Under the pieces are notes generated by a model, which saw only the letters and a list, made by a program, of their open reading frames with translations, was not told the origin of the DNA and ran no database searches. A DNA stretch of 64,000 nt from Artocarpus heterophyllus (taxonomy: Eukaryota; Streptophyta; Magnoliopsida; Rosales; Moraceae): NCBI GenBank assembly GCA_025403435.1, contig CM046341.1, forward strand, positions 12,671,219 to 12,735,218, given 5' to 3'. This document shows, one piece after another, positions 11,563 through 23,953 of this stretch (position 1 is its first letter; each line of letters begins with the position of its first letter). A program made the translations under genes and the position numbers.

Positions 11563-13389
11563 CTGAGCTCTCTTGCTTAAGTGACTTTCCAAATATATAG
11601 CAAGCATTTTATAATACACTTAAAATAAGAAAAATTCATCCTTGAAAACTCCAAGTTCCTTTCAAGAAAAGACGGGAGGAAAAGTTAGCATGACGTTTGA
11701 TTAGCAAGCACTTCTTTTCATGGGTTTCAGTGCAATGACTAATTTTTGAGAGAAAAGTGCATTTTAATAAATAACATTATTTTGATTTGCAATTAAAAGA
11801 AAAGAAAAAGAAAAAGAAAATCGTAAAGTAGGCTCCTTCTTTTTCTCATTTTCTGTAAGGTATTGTATGCCAAAATTGACTCCACCGTTGATGCCAAAAA
11901 TAAAATTATCATTTTTTTTCAATTTTTGCAATTTTTTTAAGGCACAATGCACGGATATATATCTGCTGTGGTCAACCTAGGTTGGCGAAAATACTAATTA
12001 ATTCTTTTTTTTTTTTTGGAACTTGTATTAGATAGTTTCGAAATAATATGTAATAAAAATCAGATGTACATATTTAAATATAACTTTAAACGTGTATCGT
12101 TGCCATATGAAATGAATAGGGCCAAACTATTAAAAAGCCCTAATTTTACCGTAAAGTGCTTTTTTATTGTTATTTTTTTTCCTCTTTAGTTCTTAGAAAA
12201 AGGTGGAATGAATAGATAAGACGATCTAAAAGCTAAAATGAGGTTATCTAACTATAAAGCTTGTGGTTTATGACACATTACCTTCAATATTAATGTTTCT
12301 ATTAAGAAAATATTTTAAGCCTCATAACCCATCTGGGAATATAAATTAATGTGCGATCACAAGTTTGATCTAAATATAACTCTATTCTAAATCAAAGGAA
12401 AGTATTGAAAAATAAAAAGTAAAATAGAAAAGATATAATTTTCCTTGAATGCAATGTTCATCCATGTCTTCATGAGGAATTGCAGTTAAAAAGAAAAAAT
12501 CAGAAATATATATTGAACAAGTATCCTTTATCCTTTACATTTCTAGATAATTGCTTGTTTACAATATATGCATATGCCTTTTGTTTAAAGAACAATATAT
12601 GCATGGCTGGTTTAATTGAAGAATATTTTATTAATAAATCTTCAAGTTATGATATATGCTATTGTTATCATTTCCCAAATTTGTAATTAGTTTTCATTTA
12701 AATATATGAAGCCTATAAAATGCTTGATTGGCTAAAATAATCATCCCCCATATTAATTTATTACTTCTTAAAAATTTTAGTATTAAATTTTATCAAAACC
12801 TTTCTTTTTATTAGACATGTGAAGGCAATGCCTCATCAATTATTTGAGAGTCGTTTAGCGAAGAGTAAAATTAGGGCATCACAAGTCTCTAATTTTCACA
12901 TAGGAGTGGGGCCACTGGGTGGGACTCACTCCCCTCATGTGAGGGTTTCTCAATGCTTTAGATTTATTAAAGCAAGAAATAAGAAATAAAATAAAAATAT
13001 ATTAAAACAAAACTATAGCTATTTGGCTAAAGCCAAATTCAATACATTCATGATAACAAAATCCTCATAATATAGAGCTTTATTTTAAATCGTTAATATA
13101 CGTATTATTTTATTTTGATATAATTTTAACAAAATTTAATATTGAGATTTTTTTTAAAAAAAGTGCATTATGATAGGGTATGAATTATGATGGTTGAAAG
13201 CTTCACAAGACAAATTTCCCCATGCCTTGCAATTCCATGGCCACCTTGGGTGCCACGACCTACTTGCGTAATCTTAATTTCTTAGGCATGACCCTATGGA
13301 TTCTAGAAGTGGGTCACTAGGTATGTGGTCCAATCCCTAAGAAAAAGAATTGGTATGTGGACTATACATTAGACCACACCTATGATTGA
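11563..13389. other. Intergenic DNA, no gene recognised
   Basis: AT-rich. A slightly GC-richer patch at 12830-12960 (GTGGGGCCACTGGGTGGGAC) and another at 13190-13370 may be old transposon pieces, but no ends or coding motifs were identified. Confidence 0.5.
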
Positions 13390-13527
13390 CATCTCATACT
13401 AACAAACATAGTGTAAAACTCTCAACAACTATAATAAAATATAAAAATTACTACAGTATAAAGCTCTCACATGCTACAGTTTTTAAAGTAAAATTTTTAG
13501 TTTCAATTGCTCTATCAAACAGTCTAT
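13390..13527 (+). mobile_element. MITE family B, truncated copy
   Basis: Inner pair ATAGTGTAAAACTCTC and TACAGTATAAAGCTCTCACA followed by ATGCTACAG, the family B hallmark. The right side ends in CTATCAAACAG. The left terminal repeat is not clear. Confidence 0.55.
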
Positions 13528-14948
13528 TAACTATTTTAATTTTTTGGGTTTGACGGATTAGTTTTCTTGGTAATTACCTCACTTAGAATAACAAAATTAG
13601 AGTCTTTTGGCCGATCAATCTATTTTGTGTTAATAATTCTTGTATTGTTGTGATTTGGACCTTATATATTCATTGTCAAGTTGTGACTATTCCATGCTTC
13701 TTCAAGATATACAATACATATATGCAAGCAAATGCCTTTACTTGTTTGGCGTTGTCCTTAAGAAAATGCTTCTTTCTTCTCTCATTTTAATATTCTTTTC
13801 ATTTTTTAATGTATTGCACTTGATTATAGTCAGAAAACGCGTTTTGGGTTTTGTTTCATGTGCAAGAAAAAAGATAAAAATACAAAAATATATATATATT
13901 TTTTCTTTTCTTGGCTTGTTCTTCTCTATATAAAAAATTGCAAGGTACACTCTCAAAGTCAGGTATTGGGGGATAAGTGTCTATCTTTCTATAAGACAAA
14001 AAGGAGAGTAGGAATTTTAAACAGAAGAAAACAAAGGAGTGAGAATCTATAATCAAAATGTCTCACTCTAAATTGGTCAGAATACAATCATAATACAAAT
14101 GGCACAAAATTGACTGAAATTTTAAACAAATTATTAAAAAAGATGAAAGGGGTCGTTTTATGTAGAATTTTCATATTTCTGAATTTGAAATTAGGCATCA
14201 ATACAATGGATGAAATTATTGACCCTTGGAAAGTTCAACTTCGTCTAGATTGTATTCTTGATTTCCTCATCCAAATTGAGTGGTACTGAAAAAAGTATAG
14301 GTTGGGTGAATAGGCAGGCATTGAAGTCAAATCCCAGCATATATATCGTATCTTTACAAAATCTGTTGAAAACTTGGGCTGTGATTGGATGGGCAAAGAA
14401 TGTTTAGATTTCAAATTAAATGGATCAATTTTGGAAAGTATGACAATACACATTTTCATTCATTGAGATCTAGACCCTCCAAACCCATAAAACCAGGCAG
14501 TTCATGCAGGGACAAATCTTTCTTTTTATTTTAATTTTTTATTTTAATTTGGTAGCTAGTAATTTAAAGAGTAAGACGTACAAATCCCACATATTATGAT
14601 ACTAACTTCCAATTATTAAACGATAAAATAATTGCCCTCGATTGTTCAAATATTTGAATATATATAATTTGATAGGTGGCAACTTTTTTTTGGCTTTTTT
14701 TTTTTTTTTTTCAATCTTTCTTCACTTACATACTAGCATTGTATGTTTCAAACTGTTTAAATCTTGTCATATCTTTTTTCTACAAATATGACTGCTGAAA
14801 ACAAAATCTTATGGGTAGAGGATTTTTCTGGTTCTCAGGGGAGAAATTGCCTTATCTCATCATCCAAGTAACTAGGCATATTTGTTTCACTGGTTCAAAG
14901 CCTATTTTAAGTTGCTTATGACTTATTCTATCCGAAAGCTGCTTATAA
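13528..14948. other. Intergenic DNA, no gene recognised
   Basis: Short overlapping ORFs on both strands at 13640-14056 arise from AT-rich, low-complexity sequence and show no domain. Confidence 0.5.
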
Positions 14949-15206
14949 GGTCGTTTGGATGACCCATGAAAAGTGCTTATAGTTTTTATAAGCAGTTATT
15001 GAAGAAGTCAAGCCTAAGGTACTTGTGAAAAACTTTTTTATTTACACTTTTAACTTTATATTTAAAAATAACAAATTAAAAATTCTATCTATATCTGTAA
15101 ATTACACTACTTTTTATATCAATAAGAGCTTTTGACTTATTTAATCAAATAGATTCAAAAGTTCTTCTAAAATCAAAAAGCATGTTTTTGTGCACTATCC
15201 AAACAC
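14949..15206. mobile_element. MITE family D (TAA target duplication)
   Basis: A 258-bp non-coding element between TAA (14946-14948) and TAA (15207-15209). The left end reads GGTCGTTTGGATGACCCATG and the right end, reverse-complemented, GTGTTTGGATAGTGCAC. The subterminal AAGTGCTTATAG and AAAAGCATG stretches are also inverted counterparts. PIF/Harbinger-like by target site. Confidence 0.65.
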
Positions 15207-15630
15207 TAATTAAAAAGCCATAGTTTATGCTTCTCTTCTTGTACTGTTTAAAAGTAAAAGAGGATTTTACAAAGATGACACCTTTTTAGATTGTGGATTG
15301 AAATATACCATATGGAAAAAAAAAACTCTTCAAAAATATACCACAAATCACTTTTTTCTTTGATAATTTTACTTTTTATTAATTCTTGTGGGTAGCATAT
15401 AGGGAAAAAAATTTTTACAAGTGGCAAAAGTCAATCCATCGTTTAATAAGGTGGCATTGTTTATAAATATCTCAAAGTAAAAGCATAAGCTATTCCAACC
15501 AGGCTCTCAATTCAGTTCAGCTCAATTCGAACTAAACTAATAGTTCAACCTTGGCTGAATTGTCCAATTAGAATTCAAACCCCATTTCATTTTTACATTT
15601 CGAACCAATATTGAACAATAGTTTTACTCT
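15207..15630. other. Intergenic DNA
   Basis: No gene, RNA or element end recognised. Confidence 0.5.
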
Positions 15631-15973
15631 CATATATTTGTACTTATAATCTAACACTATTATTTCATATTATTTTAATTAAATAACTTATTTTTACATA
15701 TTACATGTTTATTATTTAATTAAATAATTTTTTCATGTTTTAAATTAGAATTATCAATACTTATCTAAACACAAATTTAGATTGGATATCTTATTTAAAT
15801 ATCATATATTTGTACCTATAATCTAACACTATTATTTCATATTATTTTAATTAAATAACTTATTTTTACACATTGCATGTTTATCATTTAATTAAATTTT
15901 TTTTTCATGTTTTAAATTAGAATTATCAATATTTATCTAAACACAAATTTAGATTGGATATCTTATTTAAATT
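15631..15973 (+). repeat. Tandem duplication of a 172-bp unit
   Basis: Unit 1 (15631-15802) and unit 2 (15803-15973) share CATATATTTGTACYTATAAT at the start and TTAGATTGGATATCTTATTT at the end, with only a handful of substitutions between. Non-coding. Confidence 0.92.
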
Positions 15974-16904
15974 AACACTTTAACTACGCACCCAACTGTC
16001 AGTTTATATTATTGTTTAAACCACACAATCAGATTAACCTATTCAAAGTAAAAAAGTTATATTAACATATTTTGAATCAGTAAACTAAACGGAGGAATGA
16101 GACTGCAGGTTTTAACTATACCCTTGACTAACAATCATAATGATCTTAGACCCACTATATTTCTAGAAATTTCTAGTCTTAAAAACATTTATATATGTAT
16201 GTATGTATAATTTTTTTCCCTTCTTATTTTTTTTTTTTATACAAAGAGAGAGAAAAAGTTATCATATTTGACTAAGGTTAAATGTGACTCAAACTTTAAC
16301 ATATGATTAAAGTGGAAAGATTTACAATTAATTAAGTTGCCATCACTTATCACTCTTATTGCTCTCTTACCAAACTGACAAATTATTGAACAACACATGT
16401 TCAAGAAAACAGATACCGGAAGATCATGTGAGTAAGATAAATATTAGTTGTGTTTCCCAATGCAAAACGTGTTCAACTTGTTTAAAGGGACAACCTGTAG
16501 CAAAACATCCAGCAGCGTAACCATATAAATGAGCCTTTCACGCTTTTATACTCTTCCGTACGTGCATATATGTATGTGCCTACGTGTATTTACTTGGACC
16601 GTTACAATAAAACCCCACACACATATATTATTGATTATTAATTTTTTAAAAAAATCCAGGGAAGGAAAGACTTTAATAAATCTAGAAAATTCTGCCTTGA
16701 CCAAAACTACAGAAGTTTTAGGGAGACTTTGAAATCTGTTAACCACATTTCCGTTACTCCTAAGAAACATATCACTAAAATAATCGCTTAAAGAGAAAGC
16801 AATTAGGTCTAAAACTTTGAAGATTTATCCGATAAGTACTGAAAAAGTAATTTACCTATAACCATTGTTGATGGCATGCATCATCAGTGGAGTATTCGTA
16901 GCGA
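15974..16904. other. Intergenic DNA left of the copia element
   Basis: AT-rich, no gene recognised. It ends with the copia target duplication AAAAG at 16905-16909. Confidence 0.55.
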
Positions 16905-16909
16905 AAAAG

Positions 16910-17245
16910 TGTTAGTTGTTTAGGCAATTAATAACAACCATAAAATACAAAAAACAGAAGCGTATTGGATCGAATTCAATACCTCCAGCCATTGTCGTTT
17001 GATGCTTTGTTTTCCACCGAATTTTGCACACTGTATTCCTCCGTGAATTGTTGTTTTTCTGGGCACTCTCAATTTTCACTTGATGGTGTAATTTTTGTTG
17101 AATGAATTGTGTGCTCATGGACCCATAATTTAAAACCGTGACCATCACACGGGTGTAACGGTTGGTACCAACCGTTACACGTGAGGCAGTTGAATATCAT
17201 GTGGGCCAAATCCGTATCACGTGGGCCAAACAAAATTTTTTAACA
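16910..17245 (-). repeat. 3' LTR of the copia element
   Basis: 336 bp, TGTTA...TAACA ends. It carries a 24-bp perfect palindrome at 17155-17178 (half-site GTAACGGTTGGT) and CACGTG G-box cores nearby, all shared with the other LTR. Confidence 0.93.
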
Positions 17246-17257
17246 TTCTCCTACTTG
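17246..17257 (-). other. Polypurine tract of the copia element
   Basis: Directly inside the 3' LTR. On the minus strand it reads CAAGTAGGAGAA before TGTTA, the expected plus-strand primer position. Confidence 0.7.
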
Positions 17258-17520
17258 GCTCACGTATTACATCAACTGCTATAAAGAGAAACAAAACGCA
17301 TGAATCATGGCGACAGGCCCTCTAAATAACGAGTATTATCTTCCATGTATCACAATATATCTTGTTTCTTAGATTTTCTCTCTATCTCAATGAATAAACC
17401 CTATGTTTATTCTAGGTCCTAAACTTTAGTGATATTTCTCAGAAATAAAGTTGCGCACTTAACTGAAGCTGAAAAGAGAAAATATCATAAATATAGAGTT
17501 TCACAACAAGTACGTCAAAA

Positions 17521-20500
17521 TTACATATGGGAACCAAGTCCCATTCTATCCACATGATCCCTAAATTTTACTGGTGGCATGCCTTTAGTCAAGGGATCGG
17601 CAATCATCAATTCAGTGCTTATGTGTTCAATGACCACTGCTTTATCCTTAACACGCTCTCTTATGGCCAGATACTTGATGTCGATGTGTTTGCTTCGACT
17701 ACCGCTCTTGTTGTTTCTAGCCATAAAAACAGCAGCTGAATTATCACAGAATATCTTCAACGGCCTAGAGATAGAATCCATAATCCTAAGCCCATAAATG
17801 AAACTCTTGATCCATACACCATGTGAGGTAGCCTCAAAATAGGATACGAACTCGGCCTCCATAGTGGAAGTAGCAGTCAAGGTTTGTTTGGCGCTCCTCC
17901 ATGAAATAGCTCCACTAGCTAGCATGAAAATGTATCCAGAAGTTGATTTCCGTGAATCAATGCAGCCAGCAAAGTCAGAATCAGAGTAGCCAATGACTTC
18001 CAAGTTGTCAGTCCGTCTATACATAAGCATGTAGTCTTTGGTTCCTTGTAGGTACCTCATCACCTTCTTTGCAGCCTTCTAGTGGTCTAATCCTGGATCA
18101 CTCTGATATCTGCCCAACATTCCTACAGCAAATGCAATGTCAAGTCTTGTGCAAACCTGAGCATACATAAGACTTCCAACAGCTAAAGCATATGGAATGT
18201 TGTGCATCTGTTCTCTTTCAAGGTCATTTTTCGGGCACTGATTCAAATTGAATCTGTCACCCTTCACAATGGGAGCTATACTCGGTGAACAATTTTTCAT
18301 CCGAAATCTCTCCAAAACTTTGTTGATATAGGCCTCTTGAGACAGACCCAAAGTGCCTTTATATCTGTCTCTGTGTATCTTAATGCCTATAACGAAGGAT
18401 GCATCATCCATATCCTTCATGTCAAAATTTTTAGAGAGGAATTGTTTTACCTCATGTAGCATACCCTTATGATTGGTTGCAAGTAAAATGTCATCCACAT
18501 ATAGAACCAGGAAACAGATTTTACTCCCACTGACCTTCTGGTATATACATTGATCCATGATGTTCTCTACAAATCCAAATGAAGAGATGACATCATGAAA
18601 TTTCAAATACCACTGACGGGAGGCCTGCTTTAACCCATATATGGATTTCTTAAGCTTACATACCAACTGCTCACCATTACTAGAGGAGAATCATTCTGGT
18701 TGTTTCATATAAACCTCTTCTTCTAGTTCACCATTGAGAAAAGCCGTTTTCACATCCATCTGTTGCAACTCCAAGTCAAAATGAGCAACAAGTGCCAAGA
18801 TAATGCGGAGAGAATCTTTCTTGGATACAGGAGAAAAGGTCTCCTTGTAGTCGATTCCTTCTTTCTGAGTGAATCCTTTGGCCACGAGTCTTGCCTTATA
18901 TCTTTCGATGTTGCCCAATGAGTCTTTTTTCGTTTTATAGACCCATTTACACCCTATGGCTTTTGCACCATCAGGCAACTCGACAAGATCCCAGACTCCA
19001 TTGGATGCCATAGAATCCATCTCATCCTTCATTGCATCGTACCAAAGTTTCGATTCTTGGCAACTTATGGCTTGTGAAAATGTTTCGGGATCATTTTCGG
19101 CTCCAATGTTGTAGTCCAATTCTTGTAGATACACAACATAGTCACTAGAAATTGCCGATTTCCTTTCTCTAGTAGATCTCCTTAATGTTGGTTCAACATT
19201 TTCCTAAGGAATCTGTTGTCCAACTTGTTGCTCAATTGTTTCCGTTGGTTCTTGAGCAACTTGACCTTCTAGATTATTATCAGCAATTTATGGAACCTCA
19301 ATGATCGATTGCACAACACTCGGTTGGACTATAGGAGTGCTATGAACTATGATCAACCTATCACTTGATGTAGATGGTTGAGCTTCAGTATGATCTCCTT
19401 CAGAAACTATGTTCCGAAATTGATCGCTCCCACTAATCAAGTCATTCTCAAGAAACTTGGCGTTCCTTGATTCCACAAATCTAGTGCTATGAGTTGAACA
19501 GTAAAATCTATATCCTTTGGACCTCTCGGCATATCCAATGAAATATCCGCTAATGGTCCTCGGATCTAGCTTCTTCTCTTGTAGGTTGTATACTCTCACT
19601 TCAGACGGACATCCCCAAACGCGTATATGTCGCAAACTCGGTTTCCAACCTTTCCATAACTCAAATGGCATCTTCGGAACAGCCTTAGTCGGAACCCGGT
19701 TTAATATATACACAGCCGTCTTAAGAGCTTCAGTCCACAAGGACTTAGGTAGGTTGGAGTTACTCTGCATACTCCTCACCATGTCCATTAATATTCGGTT
19801 TCTTCTTTCTGCTACACCATTCTGATCCGAAGAACCAGGCATGGTGTATTGGGCAACTATCCCATGTTCTTGAAGAAACCTTGCAAATGGACCTTGAGCT
19901 TGTCCATCCTCAGTGTATCTACCATAATATTCTCCACCTCAATCTGTCCTCACGATCTTTATTTGTTTTTCGCATTGTTTCTCTATTTCAGCCTTGAAAA
20001 CCTTAAAGGCGTCTAATGCTTCGTCCTTTGTATGAAGCAAGTAGAGATACATGTACCGTGAGTAATCATCTATGAAAGAATTGAAGTATCTCGGACCATA
20101 TGAGTCCATATCTGGACTACAAATATCTGAATGTATTATTTCTAATATTTCTGAACTCCTCTTGGCACCTCTCTTAGACTTGTTGGTTAGCTTTCCCTTA
20201 ATGCAACCCACACAAGTCTCAAAATCAGTAAAATCCAAAGTACTAAGTACTCCGTCAGTCACTAACCTCTTGATTCTCTCAATGGAGATATGTCCTAATC
20301 TCTGATGCCACAACATAGAGGAATCCTCATTTATAACACAACGTTTAATGCCAGATTGAACATGCATAGCAGTATGATGTGGTTCATTTTGCAAGTTAAT
20401 TGAGAAAAGACCATCAGACAAAATACCATTCCCAACAAGATCAGATTTATAAAATAAACTGAAACATTTGTCTGAAAAAGTAAAGGAATATCCCAAATGT

Positions 20501-21600
20501 ACAAGTCTGGAAACAGAAATTAAGTTCCTAGAAAAGTTTGGAACATAAAATGTCTTATCCAATTCCAAAGTAAAACCACTACTTAAAACTAAGGTGCATG
20601 TTCCGATGGCTTCCACATGTGAACGCATCTTATTTCCTGAAGAGATGCTAAGCTCACTTCCCAGTGGCTTCCTTAGTTTTCGCATACCTTGCAAGGTATT
20701 CGAAACATGGATTGTAGATCCAGAATCAATCCACCATGTGTTATAAACAACATCAATCATATTAGATTCATAACAAACCAATTAGATTGAATTACCTTTC
20801 TTCTCAAGCCAACTCTGAAATTTTGTGCAATCATTCTTCATGTGTCCCTTCTTTTTACAGAAGAAACACTTGGATTCCTTCTTAATGACAGCATTGGGAG
20901 GCATTTTACTATTCCCTTTGTCCTTGGCCTGATGTTGGTCTTGATTCTGATTCTTTCCTTTCGTGGTTGTAAGTGCAGTTTCACCCATTTCCATTACAAG
21001 CCGCCCCTCTTCCTGAGTACACATGGTCAGAAGTTTATTTATTGACCATTTGTCCTTATGTGTATTATAGGAAATCTTAAAGGGCCCATATTGTTTTGGT
21101 AGGGTGTTCAGAATGTAGTGCACCAAGAAAGATTCAGACATATCTACCTCAAGGTTCTTTAATTGAGCCGCTATGTCCCTCATCTCCATGATGTGCTCAC
21201 ACACACCTCTCACATTGGTGAGCCTTAAGGATGAGAACCTCATGATTAGGGTGCTGACAAGTGCCTTATCTGAAGTTTCAAATTGCTCATCAATGGCTTT
21301 CAGTAATGCCCGGACCTTGTTATACTGTTCGACGGAACCACGTATACCAACAGAGATTTTGGTCTTTATGAACATGACGCTAAGGCGATTAGATCGCTCC
21401 TAACGTTCATAAAGAGCAATCTCATCCTGAGTGCTGGTGTCAGTAATTACGGGCTCGTCTTTCCTTATAGCATAATCAATGTCCATCCACCCTAAGTGAA
21501 GGAGTATTCTCTCCTTCCAGACCTTGTAGTTATCCCCTTTTAGCTCAGGGATATCACATCGTACATCAGAGAAATTCACAGGTTGTATGACTGCATAATT
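17521..21600 (-). pseudogene. copia gag-pol reading frame broken by seven stops
   Basis: One continuous frame. Gag: CCHC knuckle CFFCKKKGHMKNDC (near 20850). Protease: active-site DSGS (near 20725). GAG pre-integrase HQRLGH...CVGC and integrase FIDDYSRY (20000-20310). RT: WVYKTKKD onward and YVDD (18500). RNase H: SDSDFAG and EAEFVSY (17700-18000). Stops at 21400, 20782, 19939, 19288, 19204, 18691 and 18079 (lowest base of each) all fall in the same frame and no insertion or deletion is needed to read across them. By comparison with the family, five of the seven look like C-to-T or G-to-A changes (Trp, Arg or Gln codons). No in-frame ATG was found before 21600; an upstream in-frame TAG lies near 21634, and a splice-acceptor-like ATTATGCAG sits at 21591. 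Confidence 0.93.
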
Positions 21601-22265
21601 AAAATAAACATGCTTATGATCAAAATATTGAGGCTAATAAACATAAATCATGCTTTACCAATGTAAATCATGCATAATATCATGAATCTATGACATAAAA
21701 CTTGCCTGTGGGCTAAAGTTCTAATTCAATTAGATTCATTTAATTGTATGATAAAACTATCAAATTATGTTCCCTTTTCTAATCCCTGTGGGTAAATCAG
21801 AAAATATAATTTGATATTTTATCCCAATTAGTTATATCAATATAATAAAAATTCCTGTGGGATAAAATTTATTATATTAAGTACAACTAATTACAATAAA
21901 TGTCCTTTAACCAAATGTGATCCTAAACCAATTAATATATAATTTTACATAATTAGAGTTGCTGTGGCTAAGCTCCAATTATTTAAAATTATATGGATCA
22001 CTTAGACATTTCATTTTGTTCACAATTATTCATGAAAATTGCATGTTCTATAGGTAATATAATAATTATGAACAAAATCTTAATTTGTGCTAAATAGGTT
22101 AATTAACTTGATAACATGCATAATAAAACTCAAAACAATGCATATAACAAATACTTGGCACATAATGCTTAAATTGAATTTCCCATGAAATTATTGCAAG
22201 AATTATGTGCATATCCAAAAACCAAAAATTAAAATTTTTTTTTATTTTCGGATTTTTTTTTTGAC

Positions 22266-22440
22266 AAAACGACGTCGTTTTTCTTAGGGGGGTGGCCAAA
22301 ACGCCGTCGTTTTACTTAAGGGGAGGGCGGGGGGGGGGGGAGGGGGCGTTGCCAAAACGACGTCGTTCAACCTTGGAGGTTCTCGTGCCCGCTAAAAACG
22401 ACGCGTCGTTTTGCTGCCCGAATGCAAAACGACCTGTCGT
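22266..22440. repeat. Cluster of reiterated AAAACGAC...GTCGTTTT palindromes in the copia leader
   Basis: Five related dyads: AAAACGACGTCGTTTT (22266-22281), AAAACGCCGTCGTTTT (22298-22313), AAAACGACGTCGTT (22354-22367), AAAACGACGCGTCGTTTT (22395-22412) and AAAACGACCTGTCGT (from 22426). A G-rich run lies between them (22320-22346). This GC-rich island stands out in an AT-rich leader. The function is unknown. Confidence 0.85.
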
Positions 22441-22843
22441 ATGGGTCGTCTTCAACCTCGAGCCGGGTCGTTCTGACCCGGTTGCGACCCGTCGAAAAAC
22501 CCGATGGTTTCTCTCCCCTCCGACATCAATTTCAGGCGTTTTAAATCCCAAAATGCTCAGAAATCAATAATATGATGATTTATAAATTCAAAATACATAA
22601 TTAACCAAGTATTCATATTAATCAATACATGCTTTTCACGGCCAAAAAACCGGCATGCACAGACCGGAAAAACATGTCAAATTTCTCGGTTTTTCATCAT
22701 AAAACATTAAGAAAACATTAACCCAATGGTTTTATAGCAGTAACATTGAAAAAATGTCAAAGAAAAACAAAGTCCAAATCACGGTACAAAAACCGTGGAA
22801 ACATTTTTTGTTCAAAAATTTGAACATCAAGGCAGAGGTATAA

Positions 22844-22856
22844 GGCTCGGATACCA
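22844..22856 (-). other. tRNA-iMet primer-binding site of the copia element
   Basis: On the minus strand TGGTATCCGAGCC, two bases inside the 5' LTR. It differs at one base from the standard plant initiator-Met primer site TGGTATCAGAGCC. Confidence 0.9.
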
Positions 22857-22858
22857 AA

Positions 22859-23212
22859 TGTTAGTTGTTTGGGCAATTAATAACAACCATAAAATACAGA
22901 AAGCAGAAGCGTATTGGATCGAATTCAATACCTCCAGCCATTGTCGTTTGATGCTCTGTTTTCCACCGAATTTTGCACACTGTATTCCTTCGTGAATTGT
23001 TGTTTTTCTGGGCACTCTCAATTCTCACTTGATGGTGTAATTTTTATTGAATGAATTGTGTGCTCAGGGATCCATAATTTAAAACCGTGACCATCACACG
23101 GGCGTAACGGTTGGTACCAACCGTTACACGTGAGGCAGTTGAATATCACATGGGCCAAATCCGTATCACGTGGGCAACACATATCACATGGGCCAAACAA
23201 AATTTTTTAACA
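22859..23212 (-). repeat. 5' LTR of the copia element
   Basis: 354 bp, TGTTA...TAACA. It is longer than the 3' LTR by a small duplication of the CACATGGGCC-type unit near 23175-23195. The 24-bp palindrome is at 23104-23127. Confidence 0.93.
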
Positions 23213-23217
23213 AAAAG

Positions 23218-23403
23218 GACTCCTAAAACGTAATGCGAGTTTTTGGAATAAGCCCTCTTATTATTTTTTTCCCCTTCCAATCTTAAAATTCCATTAGCCA
23301 TCACTAATACATATCCTTGTGTTTGCATGACTTTTATGTGTCATAGTCTAGTGAAATGTTTCTCTCGTGTATTTTATCCACTGAATTTTTCCATTCAAAG
23401 GTC
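23218..23403. other. Short intergenic spacer right of the copia element
   Basis: No features recognised. Confidence 0.5.
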
Positions 23404-23406
23404 TTA

Positions 23407-23570
23407 CCCCCTGTTTGGCATTTCGTGTTCCCACCACAAACTCAGTTATAAACAGTGTAAAGCTCTTACATGCTACAGTAACAATTTAAAAATTGCTACA
23501 GTGTAAAGCTTCGTATGCTACAGTAAAAGTGGTTCTCACCACCGGTTCCCACCACCTTCCAAACACCACC
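23407..23570 (+). mobile_element. MITE family B, well-preserved copy
   Basis: A 164-bp element flanked by TTA (23404-23406, 23571-23573). It ends with CCCCCTGTTTGG and CCAAACACCACC. Inside, two direct copies of ACAGTGTAAAGCTC/T...ATGCTACAGTA (about 23453-23482 and 23499-23526). TTA target site and GGTGTTTGG ends suggest PIF/Harbinger (Tourist) type. No coding sequence. Confidence 0.85.
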
Positions 23571-23793
23571 TTAATGAGGCATCTGCTGCTTAATTTTTAA
23601 AAGATTATTAGATTTTGCATATTGGCAGCTTCAACTAGTTCATGTTTCTTTTTAATTTTGTGCTGAGGTTTGAAGTTTTGATGCTCTTCTTTTGAGTAAA
23701 CTTCTTTGCAATTTTTTTGTTTCTTTTTTTTTTACTATATAATGAAACGGGGGCAAGGAATCTCTTTTGATTCCTCCTGCTATCTATTCACAA

Positions 23794-23834
<41 letters not shown>

Positions 23835-23953
23835 ATGGGTGCTTTTCATAATAATAATAATAATAGTAAATAATTATTGACTGGGCAGTATTATAGAAAG
23901 CACATTTTTTTCGTCTTTTTGTGGCTAAAAGCGTTTAAACTTAAAATCATTTT
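23571..23953. other. Intergenic DNA with an (AT)n microsatellite at 23796-23829
   Basis: A seventeen-fold AT dinucleotide run and an AAT run near 23851-23865. No gene seen. Confidence 0.6.

Larger units (their letters stand above)
16910..23212 (-). mobile_element. Complete but inactive Ty1/copia LTR retrotransposon
   Basis: A 6303-bp element on the minus strand with both LTRs, flanked by a perfect AAAAG target duplication (16905-16909, 23213-23217). Order along the element: 5' LTR (right), tRNA-iMet primer site, a leader of about 1.2 kb, gag with CCHC knuckle, protease, integrase, reverse transcriptase, RNase H, polypurine tract, 3' LTR (left). Integrase before RT is the copia order. By eye the LTRs differ at about 12 of 336 aligned bases plus an 18-bp length difference, so the insertion is not recent. 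Seven in-frame stops make it unable to supply its own proteins. Confidence 0.95.

Noticed and set aside
10021..16900. Search for a hidden multi-exon gene or tRNA in the long AT-rich gap
   Set aside because: No run of conserved protein motifs, no tRNA cloverleaf with matching arms, and no splice-linked ORFs were found by eye.
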